A stretch of 64,000 nucleotides of DNA from PALSA-505 sp035308365 (lineage in GTDB: Bacteria > Actinomycetota > Actinomycetes > Streptosporangiales > Streptosporangiaceae). The notes under the pieces were generated by a model, which was not told where the DNA came from, ran no database searches, and saw only the letters and a program-made list of their open reading frames with translations. Each line of letters starts with the position of its first letter. Position 1 is the stretch's first letter. Positions 50,165 through 58,815 of this stretch are shown in pieces. Position numbers and translations under genes: made by a program. The stretch lies in the NCBI GenBank assembly GCA_035308365.1, contig DATGGU010000105.1, positions 24,443 through 88,442 on the forward strand, in the 5' to 3' direction.

Positions 50165-50920
50165 TCACGCCTCACCATCCGGGGACGGACCGCTGTCAGG
50201 GTACAGCCGCAAGCGGCGGGCGACGATGTCACGGGCAACATCGCCCAGCCGGAGATCGTTGCCATAAGCATAGGCCCGCAATCGTATAAAGGCCTCCGCG
50301 ATGCCCGTTCCGAGTTGCACGGTGAGCATCCCGGTGGCCTGGTCGATCTCGGCCCGGCGCAGCGCCAGGCCCGCAGGCTGGCCACCAGGGGCGGTCCCCG
50401 CCGCCCCGTCCCCCGGCGTGTCATCGTGGCCGCCGAGCAGCAGCAGGGTAGCGGTGTCGGCGAAGACCAGCGCGTCACCCAGCTGGAATGCGCTCAGCGG
50501 GCCGGGCCGGGTCCGGTACATGCCGAGCACGCCGGCCCGGATCGTGCCGATCCGCAGCGGGAACGCGAAGACCGCCCCGGCCCCGGCCTGACGTGCCGCA
50601 TGGGCGAAGCCCGGCCAGCGGCGCCCGGCCTCCGCGGTGCCCAGATCCGAGGCCAGAACGGGGCCGCCGAAGGCGGACACATCCAGCGATGGTCCCTCTC
50701 CCAGGGTCAGCTGCAGCTCGGCGAGCTGCTCGCTGACCGCATCGGTGACCTGCATCAGGTGACCGGCTTCCCCGTCGCTGGCCGCCGTCAGCCAGCCGCC
50801 CGTGACCTTCACTGCGACCACAGCCGCCGCGCACGCATCTGCGGCGGACACACGCCCACCCCGGCGGGCCGCCCGGACGGCGACCAGGCCCCAGATCCTT
50901 CCCGCCCGGCTGCCAGTCAT
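50165..50920 (-). CDS. Second GAF-ANTAR regulator
   Basis: 251 aa, 86 bp upstream of the first and paralogous to it. GAF part: LQLTLGEGPSLDVSAFGGPVLASDL, VFAFPLRIGTIRAGVLGMY. ANTAR part: LALRRAEIDQATGMLTVQLGTGIAEAFIRLRAYAYGNDLRLGDVARDIVARRL, slightly less typical (ATGM for AKGK). Start codon uncertain; ATG 50920 is used. Likely one transcript with the downstream copy. Confidence 0.85.
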   Translation of the reverse strand: MTGSRAGRIWGLVAVRAARRGGRVSAADACAAAVVAVKVTGGWLTAASDGEAGHLMQVTDAVSEQLAELQLTLGEGPSLDVSAFGGPVLASDLGTAEAGRRWPGFAHAARQAGAGAVFAFPLRIGTIRAGVLGMYRTRPGPLSAFQLGDALVFADTATLLLLGGHDDTPGDGAAGTAPGGQPAGLALRRAEIDQATGMLTVQLGTGIAEAFIRLRAYAYGNDLRLGDVARDIVARRLRLYPDSGPSPDGEA

Positions 50921-51439
50921 CCGCGCAACCAGCCCAGCACGCCCGTGCCGCAGTGCCCAGCCCGGCCCGGCCGCGTGGCGCGCACCGGGCCGGGAAAGTC
51001 AGCCCATCCAAGATGACCGGCGGCCATCATGACCGGTGGCCACGTGGCGCGGAAGCGGCAAAGCTCCCGCCCCTTCGGCCCCGCCTTCCCAGGCAACGAT
51101 GCTCCCCTCCCCGTTCGCTTCCTGACCGCGTGGCGGCCCCGCCAGCGCATACCGCCGAGCCACCGCTACAGCACTGGCTCAGCCGGCCATCCGGAGCGCT
51201 CGCCGCTGTTGCCCCCATGGCCAAATCAGCGTTCCGCGCATCGCCGCGCTTCCCGCGGAACGGGCATCTGCCAACGGGACTCGCCGGTAATTGCCGTGCT
51301 CGAGGCGATAACAACGCCATGGCGGACAAAGAGGCCCGGATATGACGGCAGCCTCGCATCGCCGCGCCAAGCCCCCAGGGGCGCTTCCCCCGTTACGGAG
51401 CCATGGGCGGTGGCGCAGCGGTCGCCAGGCTGTCACGAC
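50921..51439. other. No recognisable gene
   Basis: About 520 bp. The open frames are GC-skew shadows without motifs. Confidence 0.5.
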
Positions 51440-51595
51440 TCAGTAGTAATGCCTCCGGCCGCGGAAGGCATGGCCGGTCATCCCGAGCAAAGCCAGGATG
51501 GCGCCGACCACCACGACGATAATGCCGATCGTCCAGATGATGGCGACCTTCGCAACGAACCCGATGATGAGCAAGATGACGCCGAGAATGATCAC
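51440..51595 (-). CDS. DUF6131 small membrane protein
   Basis: 51 aa: MIILGVILLIIGFVAKVAII, WTIGIIVVVVGAILALLG, ending RGRRHYY. Two membrane helices and the GRRHYY end are the mark of DUF6131 proteins. GTG 51595 has AGGAGCTGAAC in front. It is easily missed because of its length. The leader holds promoter-terminator module 2. Function unknown; such proteins accompany stress genes. Confidence 0.85.
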   Translation of the reverse strand: MIILGVILLIIGFVAKVAIIWTIGIIVVVVGAILALLGMTGHAFRGRRHYY

Positions 51596-51664
51596 GTTCA
51601 GCTCCTAGCAGTAATGGCAGTCCTCTTGCCAGGAGCCCTCTGGCAGCATTCCGTGCAGCCGAGG

Positions 51665-51726
51665 AAAAAACTAGCTCCGGACCTCCTGCCGTGCGGCCGG
51701 GGTCCAGAGCAACATTTCTTATGCTA
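51665..51726 (-). promoter_or_regulatory. Promoter plus leader-terminator module 2 (upstream of DUF6131)
   Basis: Minus strand: TAGCAT (51726-51721), about 10 nt, then stem GCTCTGGACC/GGTCCGGAGC (51710-51701 with 51683-51674, one mismatch) with an inner GCC/GGC stem, then a short CTAG and TTTTTT (51670-51665). The DUF6131 start is 69 nt downstream. Same order and same TTGCTC-GGACC lead as modules 1 and 3. Confidence 0.6.
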
Positions 51727-51729
51727 CGC

Positions 51730-52019
51730 CCTGGGGCACCTGCAGGCATAGGGCAAGACGCCCAGACCGAGAAGGCGGCACAAGCCGCGGCACGCCGCGG
51801 CGATCATGAAAATGAATTGCGCGCCGGGGATGCCGGGCCGCCCTGCCCCGACCGCGAGGACCCACCTGGACCGGCAAGCTGTCACCATCCATGCCTCGAT
51901 GATGCCTGCCCGGCTGCTGGAGCTGACCGTCACGCCGGGGTCGCATGCCCGCAGGGCGGGCAGACCTCTGCCGGCGATCTCACCCCGGGCGCGTCCGGGA
52001 TCGGATTGCGGCAGATCCG
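51730..52019. other. No recognisable gene
   Basis: About 290 bp of high-GC sequence leading into the DUF11 remnant; no motif seen. Confidence 0.45.
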
Positions 52020-52496
52020 GGGTGCTGTCGGGCACGGTCCCGTCCGGGACGGCGTCGTTCAGCTACTCGGTCACCGCCGCCAGCCTGCCGGGACGGCGAC
52101 CGCCGGCCCGTTCACGGTGACCGTCTCATCCGCGCCCCGGGGCGGGCTGGCCTGCCGGCCCGGCTGTCCTGTCCCGCATCGGTCCGGTCCGGCGCGCCGG
52201 GCACCTGCGCGTTGACCGTCAGCAACGCCGGGCCGGGCGCGGCTAGCAACACGCTGGTGGCGCTGGCGCTGCCCCCAGCCTGGTCAAGACCTCCGTAACC
52301 CCCGGCTGCACACGCACGGCAACGTGCTGGCCTGGGAACTGGGGACGCTGGGCCCCGGCGCGTCGGCCGAGGCGACGGTCACCTTCACCGCGGGCCGCCC
52401 CGGCAGCACAGTGGTGCTGGGCATCGCGGCCTCCCGCACCCTCGACCCCGGCCGTTCAACAACCTCGCCCTAGCCGTGATCACCGTCAAACGCTGA
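52020..52496 (+). pseudogene. DUF11/CARDB-like surface-protein repeat remnant
   Basis: Across three frames: GTVPSGTASFSYSVTAA, LTVSNAGPGAASNTLVALALP, SLVKTSVTPGCT, VLAWELGTLGPGASAEATVTF, STVVLGIAASRTLDPG, NNLALAVITVKR, then TGA. This is one to two DUF11-type beta-sandwich repeats of a secreted protein with several frameshifts and no start. Confidence 0.6.
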
Positions 52497-52509
52497 CCCC
52501 GGTCCCAGT

Positions 52510-52650
52510 GCCCGGCAGCGCATGGTGGCGAGGCGGGTGCAGGCCCAGCTTTGTCCATCATCCCCTCGGACTCGTCCAGGCCAGGGCCGCCGAACCAGCC
52601 GAATAGCTTCTGCGTGCCATGCCCGACGAACAACCCCCAATGATCACTCG
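52510..52650 (-). pseudogene. N-terminal fragment of a second DoxX-family gene
   Basis: GLFVGHGTQKLFGWFGGPGLD is the conserved first-helix region of DoxX proteins; what follows (KAGPAPASPPCAAGH) soon loses the frame and no other helices remain. Confidence 0.55.
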
Positions 52651-52900
52651 GATCAGCAAGCGGCCGATCATCCGGCTTCCGCCGGTAAAGGCCGGATAAT
52701 CCGGCACGGTGACCGAGGCCGGCCACCACCCCGGCCGCCAGTGCCACCTGAGGTTGCCGGAGCCAGTATCAGCTTCCGGACGTGCAGTTCTGCGGACACG
52801 CCTGGCCGGCGCAGAGGGGTAGGTGCATCACAATCCGGCGACCGGGATGACTGTGGCTACGGCCAAGGCAGGCACCTGAGGCCAGCCCGGTGCGCAGCAG

Positions 52901-53074
52901 TCAGTGCCTGAAGGCATCCTTGGTCTTCGCCCCGGCCTGTTTGAGGTTGCCCTTGGCCTGGTCACTTCGTCCTTCGGCGCGCAGCCGCCGGCTACCAGTG
53001 AATCGGCCAGCTCTCTTCTTGGCGCCGCCTTTGAGCGCTTCGGCCTTATGGGCGATCTTCTTGAAAATACTCAC
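52901..53074 (-). CDS. CsbD-family stress protein
   Basis: 57 aa from GTG 53074: KKIAHKAEALKGGAKKRAG, then EGRSDQAKGNLKQAGAKTKDAF. The helical, Lys/Gln/Gly-rich pattern with A(E)G..DQ.KG..KQ is typical of CsbD. These are abundant, hydrophilic, general-stress proteins of unknown mechanism. It is 20 bp downstream of the membrane-protein gene and shares its leader module. Confidence 0.85.
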   Translation of the reverse strand: MSIFKKIAHKAEALKGGAKKRAGRFTGSRRLRAEGRSDQAKGNLKQAGAKTKDAFRH

Positions 53075-53094
53075 GACGGGCTGCCCTTCACTGC

Positions 53095-53625
53095 TTATTC
53101 CGGTGGGGCGGACGTGCCGGCGGGCACGTCACCGGCGGGGACGCCGACGGCGGGCTGGCCGTTTACCACTTGCGCCGGCGGGGAGGCGGGCCGGCGCCCG
53201 AACGGGTGCCGCATGCTGCGCTGTCCGCCGCCGTCTTCGCGAGGGTGGCGATCACCGCCGGCCAGGCCGCCACCCAGCGTGCTGGCAGTGTAGGCGCGGG
53301 CGGTGTCGCGCTGGCCGATGAGGTCGTCGCGGTCCTGGCTGACGGCGGCGGTCTCGCGGCGGGACTGCCGCAGCCCGCGGCGGGCCTCGTGTCCGCGGCG
53401 GGAGGTGCGGCGCGCGCCGGCCAGCAGCAGGCTCAGCCCGAGCAGGGCTAGCGCCCCGACCACGATGCCGTACAGGAACAAGGTGCCGGTCGAGCCGGTC
53501 ACGTGATAGCCGAACACCGCGAAGGGATGGGTAAGCGCGTGCCCGCTGCCGCCGTTGGACAGCACGCCGGCCACTCCGGCAACCACCGCCGCGACCAGGA
53601 TGACGAGCCCGATAATTATGATCAT
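53095..53625 (-). CDS. Two-helix membrane protein with disordered tail
   Basis: 176 aa from ATG 53625 (GGAGTGCGTC upstream). Helices IIIIGLVILVAAVVAGVAGVL (2-22) and GTLFLYGIVVGALALLGLSLLLAG (about 46-69), then an Arg-rich, Gly/Pro-rich cytosolic tail. Proteins of this form occur beside CsbD in actinobacteria. Upstream lies promoter-terminator module 3. Function unknown. Confidence 0.75.
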   Translation of the reverse strand: MIIIIGLVILVAAVVAGVAGVLSNGGSGHALTHPFAVFGYHVTGSTGTLFLYGIVVGALALLGLSLLLAGARRTSRRGHEARRGLRQSRRETAAVSQDRDDLIGQRDTARAYTASTLGGGLAGGDRHPREDGGGQRSMRHPFGRRPASPPAQVVNGQPAVGVPAGDVPAGTSAPPE

Positions 53626-53707
53626 GACGCACTCCGGGAATCTGGTTTGTGAGTTGCAGGCCTGCACGGGACCGTGGCATCTGGCCGGCGCCGGCCAGCG
53701 CGCGGGC

Positions 53708-53791
53708 AAAAAAAGACCCCGGTCCTGCTGCCGCATCCGCAAGTATCGGGCGGGTGCGGCTGCCGGGGTCCGGAGCAACACTTTGATACTA
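53708..53791 (-). promoter_or_regulatory. Promoter plus leader-terminator module 3 (upstream of membrane protein-CsbD)
   Basis: Minus strand: TAGTAT (53791-53786), then about 15 nt, stem GACCCCGG/CCGGGGTC (53770-53763 with 53722-53715) stacked on GGGTGCGGC/GCCGCATCC (9 bp with one G-U), then TTTTTTT (53714-53708). This is the strongest of the three hairpins. The start codon is 83 nt beyond. Confidence 0.65.
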
Positions 53792-53814
53792 CGCTTCCCT
53801 GACCGCCACGCATA

Positions 53815-54975
53815 GGCAGCTGGGCTCCTTCGCCCGCATCGCGCTGGTCTTCAAGGTGCTGTGCGCCGCGCTGCTGTCCTATCTGGTCGTGGCAGTCCTG
53901 GTCACCCACCGGGGGGCAGCGTCCTGAGCCACACGCCCATCCCCCATGTCGAGCTGACGAACCCGAGGGCGGCGCAAGGGCACAACCGCTCAAGCGGCAG
54001 CGCCCGAACGGGCCAAGCGCAAGAAGGCCACCAGCCGCTTGGACGTCTTCACCGGCATGACATTCTCCAACCTCGTCATGTTCGCCATCATCGTGGCACC
54101 GCCCAGACCCTGCACGCTCACGGCAGGGGAACCAGCATTCAAAGCGCCGCCCAGCCGCGCAGGCGCTCAAGCCCTTCGCCGGCCCGTGTGCCAGCGTTCC
54201 GCCTACCTTACGGTCAGCGAGATCTTCCCGATGGAGACCCGCGCGCTGGCGATCGCGTTCTTCTACGCCCTCGGCACCGCCGCCGGGGGCATCTCCGGGC
54301 CGCTGCTGTTCGGCGTCCTGATCGCATCGGGAAACGCGCAGAGCTGGCCATCGGCTACCTCATCGGCTCGGCCTTGATGATCGCCGCCGGGCTGGTCGAA
54401 GTCTGGCTGGGCGTCAACGCCGAACAGAAACCGCTGGAGGAGATCGCCACCCCGCTGACCGCCGAAGACGCCGGCCCACACCCCGCGGCCGCCGCCGGCG
54501 CGGGCACACGGGCTGCGGCCGGAACAAAGCAGCAGCGCCCGCGCCGCCGGGCCGAGTCGGCTATCACCCCGCAGGTGAACTACCGGCACTGGTCGCCGAT
54601 GCACCCTCCCTACGCCGCTCCGCTCATCGACACCGCCCGGGACCGAGAGGTCGAGGAGATAGCCGCAGCGCTGGCCGGCGCCGGGTCGCTCGAACGGTGG
54701 CAGCTAGTGTCCCGATTCCGAGATTTCGGGTCACCGATCGCATGATCCACGGACCGCCGACCAGGCGCTTGGTGCTGGACGCACCTCACGTGGTGACCGG
54801 GAAACTCAAGACCGGCTCACTAGCCCAGCAGGTACACGCCAGCCTGTGGGGCCCAGGCCGGTTCTCTCCCGCCCTGCATGAGGCAGTAGCGCAAGGGAAG
54901 GTCCGCCGGACGAGCCGGGGCCTGTACGCGCTCGTGCCCGGCGCTCCGGACCCCGGCGGCGGCGTGCCTGCTGAT
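53815..54975 (+). pseudogene. Chimeric transporter remnant: Nramp fragment fused to MFS C-terminus
   Basis: Frame-by-frame the first part reads FKVLCAALLSYLVVAVLVTH, VLSHTPIPHVEL, KKATSRLDVFTGMTFSNLVMFAIIVA and HGRGTSIQSAAQ, an Nramp-type metal transporter. From about 54185 it becomes YLTVSEIFPMETRALAIAFFYALGTAAGGISGPLLFG, ELAIGYLIGSALMIAAGLVEVWLGV, EQKPLEEIATPLTAEDA and a tail (LWGPGRFSPALHEAVAQGKVRR) of an MFS sugar-porter-like protein. Several frameshifts; no intact frame. Confidence 0.7.
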
Positions 54976-55559
54976 GACGCCCAGCACGGTCACGGCACCG
55001 GGCAGCGGCGCCGTCGGCACAGCCCTTTACGCCGCCAGGAAACGGGCCGGGACCGTGTCTGCCAGGCACCCGGCAGCCCGGAAGAACTGAAGACTCCCCA
55101 GCCGGACCCCACCGGCAGCCTAACCCCGGGGATTCCCGCCCTGAACCTTCCCGTCCAGGGACCCATCACATCCCAGCCCGGGCACCGCCTACCCGAAATG
55201 AAGAGGAACAGGGACCTCTCACCGGCCGGAGAGCCCGTCCATGGCATCGCGGGGTGGGCCGGGAGTTCATGCTGGCCTGGCCGGGCCTCCCCGGCTGGCC
55301 GAATCGAAGTCCCCGGTGCCATCTGGCTGGCCCTCGCCGGGACGCGGGTATCCCCTTGTTCCTCCTACCGGCACGTTTCCGGGGTGCCCGTGGCCCTGGG
55401 AAAGCTGCCTGATTTTCAGGTAGCGCCTGATGTCCGGCCATACGCTGGCGATGAGCGAAGCCAGGGCTGCCGGAACCAGCAACAGCCGCGTTTTACGGAT
55501 CACTGCGTACCTTTCTCTTTGAGCACATCGGCATCGACACGGCTATTTCCCACGGGCAA
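54976..55559. other. No recognisable gene
   Basis: About 580 bp. A long plus-strand frame continues to 55623 but becomes low-complexity Pro/Gly/Arg and is not believed. Confidence 0.5.
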
Positions 55560-56005
55560 CTGCATGCCGCATCGGCGGGGTGACAGCTGCCAGCGGCGAG
55601 CTGGCGGCCGGCCGCGTGTGTGAGGGCGCCGTGAGCGGCGGCGGCCGGGTAGGACGGCGGCGGGGACGACGCGGCGAGCGCGGCGGCGGCGCCCCTGAAC
55701 ACCGGGATGCGCCCGGCGATGCCCAACAGATCCAGCAGCCAGCGCAGATGGCTGGGCGGGGCGGCCACGCAGACGGCCACGCCGGGCTGGCCGCGCGGCG
55801 CTGCACTGCCAGCAGCCCCTCCAGCCCGGTGCTCCCGATGAAATGGGTGCTCGTCATGTCTATGACCGTCCTCGGCCGCTGCGCCGTCGCCCAGCATGAG
55901 GGTCGCCAAGCCGGGCACCTGCGCCGCAGTGCGGTGATACAGCTCAGCGACCGCGCCCTGGCCGCCGCGGGCGACCAGGGCCAGCAGCCCGGTGTCGGCA
56001 CCGGC
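55560..56005 (-). pseudogene. Chimeric remnant: sigma-factor N-terminus fused to a STAS domain
   Basis: The first part (TGLLALVARGGQGAVAELYHRTAAQVPGLATLML) matches the N-terminus of ECF sigma factors. It then becomes TVIDMTSTHFIGSTGLEGLLAVQRRA and, after a shift, GVAVCVAAPPSHLRWLLDLLGIAGRIPVFRG, the second half of a STAS anti-anti-sigma domain. Junction near 55875. At least two frame changes; not a working gene. Confidence 0.6.
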
Positions 56006-56050
56006 GGGCCGCCGTGCCGTCGGCAGCGGGCCTGCCGGCGGGGGGCGCGC

Positions 56051-56434
56051 TCATCCCGGCCCGGCTGGCAGGGCCAGGGGGCGGCGCCGCTGGCGGCGCG
56101 CGGGCCAGCGTTCTTCGGCGGTGGTCCCGCCCCAGATGCCGTTGTCCTGCCTAGTTACCAGGGCGTAGGACAGGCAGTCCGGCTGCACCGGGCAGCGGCC
56201 GCAGACGGCCTTCGCCGAGCGGACCTGCGCCAGCGCCGGACCCGTCATCGTAACGGGAAAGAAAAGCTCAGGATCCTCGCCGCGGCAGGCGCCGTGCGAC
56301 ATCCAGCCAGGGGAACCAGCGCGGACTGCCTGCAGCGCGGCGGGCATGGCACCAGCCCGGCGGTTTGACGCGAGGCCGGGCACCGGCTGCGAGCCGGGAC
56401 CGGGGGGCTGGCGGTCCAGGTCATGCACTGTCAT
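56051..56434 (-). CDS. WhiB-family iron-sulfur regulator
   Basis: 127 aa. The four cluster cysteines are C50, C78, C81 and C87 (GAC..., AVCGRCPVQPDC) and the GIWGG turn (99-103) precedes a basic C-terminus (RRQRRRP). WhiB proteins bind the primary sigma factor through a [4Fe-4S] cluster and alter promoter choice. ATG 56434. The promoter resembles the island modules but lacks the terminator stem. Confidence 0.9.
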   Translation of the reverse strand: MTVHDLDRQPPGPGSQPVPGLASNRRAGAMPAALQAVRAGSPGWMSHGACRGEDPELFFPVTMTGPALAQVRSAKAVCGRCPVQPDCLSYALVTRQDNGIWGGTTAEERWPARRQRRRPLALPAGPG

Positions 56435-56918
56435 GATGGCTCCCGGCGGCGGAGGGAAGGCCACCGGGGTCCGGAGCGGCAGAGACTTTGATAATGAGAC
56501 TAAGCCACCGCGGGATCGCGGGCAATAGGGTGCCCACGCCGGACACCTGCGCTCTGGGGTGCCCGCCGGGGCGCGGCCACCCGGCAGCTGCCGCGGCCTC
56601 CTCCGCGCTGGCCCGCACGGTGAAGACGCCGGCCAGCCCGGTCAGCGCCAGGATGCGCCGCACCTGGCGGCGCGGCGCGGCCAGCAGCAGGTCACCGCCG
56701 GCCTGGCGGGCCTGCACCCGGACCCGGACCGGCACGCCCAGGGCGCAGCAGTCGATGAACTCCAGCGCGGCCAGATCGGCGATGACCCGCGGATTGCCCG
56801 CCACGACCACAGCGAGCGCGGCGGCGAGACGCGCGGCATCGGCTACGTCCACTTCCCCGCGCAGCGTAATGACCAGGTAACCGCCGTCCTCGCGGATGCC
56901 CAGGCCGGTACTGATCAT
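56421..56918 (-). CDS. STAS-domain anti-sigma-factor antagonist-like protein
   Basis: 165 aa from ATG 56918. STAS core: YLVITLRGEVDVADAARLAAAL, PRVIADLAALEFIDCCALGVPVRV, LLLAAPRRQVRRILALTGLAGVF. The usual phospho-acceptor DSSG loop reads DCCALG (Cys57, Cys58), so regulation by serine phosphorylation is unlikely. The last 50 residues pass through the whiB promoter and look like non-functional read-through. A GCGTAGCAT promoter-like sequence lies near 57000. Confidence 0.75.
   Translation of the reverse strand: MISTGLGIREDGGYLVITLRGEVDVADAARLAAALAVVVAGNPRVIADLAALEFIDCCALGVPVRVRVQARQAGGDLLLAAPRRQVRRILALTGLAGVFTVRASAEEAAAAAGWPRPGGHPRAQVSGVGTLLPAIPRWLSLIIKVSAAPDPGGLPSAAGSHHDSA
56460..56500 (-). 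promoter_or_regulatory. Module-like whiB promoter without the terminator
   Basis: Minus strand: CATTATCAAAG (-10-like at 56496-56491), then GCTCCGGACCCCGG (56477-56464), the same lead as modules 1-3, but no second arm or U-run; the whiB ATG follows 26 nt after this lead. It overlaps the 3' end of the STAS gene. Confidence 0.45.
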
Positions 56919-57219
56919 GGCGGCGCCTTCCTGCTCCGGCAGCAAGGCGAGGTCTGGACCCGGCGGCGAACTCGATCGGCTTCAGCGCCGATGCTACGCC
57001 CCGTTCCGGCGCACGTCCCGTCCGGCAGGCCACCGGGTGGGCTGGCGCCGCTGAAGCGCTCGCGTGGTCAAGGGTTCATCTTCCGCTAGCAAGAAGGACG
57101 ACATCCTCCACTGACGTGACCGCGATCGGCCTCTGGGGCAGTGCCGGGGCCATGGCAGAGCCAGTCGCCGCGGCTGGTGTGGGTGATGGAATCTGAGGGA
57201 GACTCGCGGGCTGGGTAGT

Positions 57220-57702
57220 GGCGAGGGTCCGGCGGAGGGCCAGGACGGGCTTGGCGGCAGGCGCAACGTGCTGCGGGCCGGGGTGCTGGGGGTCAATGAC
57301 GGGCTGGTGTCCACCGCGGGGCTGGTGATCGGCATCGCCGGGGCGACGAATTCGACGAAGGCATTGCTGACCGCGGGCCTGGCTGGGCTGCTGGCCGGGT
57401 CTTCGTCGCTGGCTGCCGGGGAGTATGTGTCGGTCAGTTCGCACTGTGATTCCGAGCGTGCTGCCCTGGATCAGGAGCGCCGTCAGCTCACCGATGCGCC
57501 CAAAGATGAGTTCGCCGAGCTCGCGGGCCTGTACCAGGCGAGGGGGCTGCCCGCGGAGCTGGCGCGGGAGGTGGCCGTGCATCTGACCGCGTATGATGCG
57601 CTCGGCGCCCACGCGGAGGCGGAGCTGGGCATCGATCCTGATGAGATGGCCAGCCCCGTGGCACGCGGCGTAGGAACCCAGGTCAGCGGCGAGATGCCCT
57701 GA
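57220..57702 (+). pseudogene. Truncated VIT1/CCC1-family metal transporter
   Basis: From GTG 57268: GVLGVNDGLVSTAGLVIGIAGA, LLTAGLAGLLAGSSSLAAGEYVSVSS, then the cytosolic helical region (ELAGLYQARGLPAELAREVAVHLTAYDALGAHAEAELGIDPDE). It stops at MASPVARGVG before the last three membrane helices that close the channel. The gene therefore encodes about 60% of a vacuolar-iron-transporter-like protein and should be inactive. Confidence 0.7.
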
Positions 57703-58120
57703 TCGCCTGGTACTGACTGCGGGAAAGGCGGCCCGGCGTGACTTCAGCGGGCGCGGGTCCGTCCGCCGGGCCATGCCGCCCGCAAGGCACGGGACTCGGT
57801 GATCTGCGCGCGGTCACCCGCCTGACCGGCGCGGCCCGCCCGGTCAGGCATCGTCGCCCGCCAAAGAATGCAGCACAATGACCCCATGGCCGTTCGTTGA
57901 TGACCAGGTTCTCGACAAACCAGATCGTTACCGAGCGGCCGCCCCATACGCGGCCTCTTGCGGAATCAGAATCACCAAGACACGTGAATCCGGGCACCAG
58001 GGGACAAAGGCGGGTGCTTGCTCCCGGACCCGCCCGGCGTAGACGGCCGTGGTTATCAGCATCGTCTGTGACTTGATCGGCCCGCTGGTCTGGGTGATGT
58101 TGCCGGTGACTCGGTGGTGT
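57703..58120. other. No recognisable gene
   Basis: About 420 bp; no frame with a known motif. It includes the end region of the PH-domain gene. Confidence 0.45.
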
Positions 58121-58648
58121 TCAGTCGTCTCCTGAGTCTCCCTTACTGGGGAAGATGAGCCCGCACACTTCGAGGTAGAGCTGTTCGGGGTAGGGCAGGT
58201 GGTCGACCACGCGGAGGGCCTGCTCCTGGCCGGCGGATTCCAGGATGAAGGTGCCGTATCCCAGCAGCCGTCCTTGCGCGTTGCGCTGGAAGCTCATGTC
58301 GGTGACTTTGACTAGGGGCATCATGGCTACCTTGCGGGTGGCCATGCCGCTGATCAGCACCATCCGCTGGCTGGTGACTATGAAGTAGCTGTCTGTCCAC
58401 TCGATCACGGCCACGATGAGATAGCCGAGGGGGATTAGCCACAGCAGCCAGATGATGAGGACGGCGGTGCCGTTGTGCCGGGCGAAGCCGGTCAGTACCG
58501 CGGCGAGGATCAGGCCGGTCACGGTGAAGATGACGGGGCGGAGCAGGATGGCCAGGTGCTTGCGCACCGTGATGACCTGATGCTCATGGGGCAGCAGGTA
58601 TTTGTTGATGGAGGCTGGCGCGGTCGTGCCGGTGGTAATCAGGCGCAT
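58121..58648 (-). CDS. Bacterial PH-domain (bPH2/DUF304) membrane protein
   Basis: 175 aa. Two helices (LLRPVIFTVTGLILAAVLTGF; AVLIIWLLWLIPLGYLIVAVI) follow an N-terminal HEHQVITVRKH segment, then the PH-like barrel YFIVTSQRMVLISGMATRKVAMMPLVKVTDMSFQRNAQGRLLGYGTFILESAG. The family is membrane-associated and of unknown function. Complete and intact. Confidence 0.85.
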   Translation of the reverse strand: MRLITTGTTAPASINKYLLPHEHQVITVRKHLAILLRPVIFTVTGLILAAVLTGFARHNGTAVLIIWLLWLIPLGYLIVAVIEWTDSYFIVTSQRMVLISGMATRKVAMMPLVKVTDMSFQRNAQGRLLGYGTFILESAGQEQALRVVDHLPYPEQLYLEVCGLIFPSKGDSGDD

Positions 58649-58815
58649 ATTCCCTGCCGGGACAGTCGGGACAGTGAGGTCACCAAGCGGGCGGGCCGCT
58701 GGTGTCGTGCAGCCTTCTCGGTTTGGTCACGTGCACAGGCACTATCGAGGGCCCGCGCCTGGCCATGCCGCGGCCTGGCCAGTCGCCTAGCGATGCACTG
58801 GCGAGCAAGGGACGC

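Noticed and set aside
54742..55623. Separate protein starting MIHGPPTRRL
   Set aside because: The recognisable part (LWGPGRFSPALHEAVAQG) continues the MFS tail of the upstream remnant, and the rest is low-complexity.
57076..57774. 232-codon minus-strand frame
   Set aside because: Antisense to the VIT-like remnant, which shows real family motifs.
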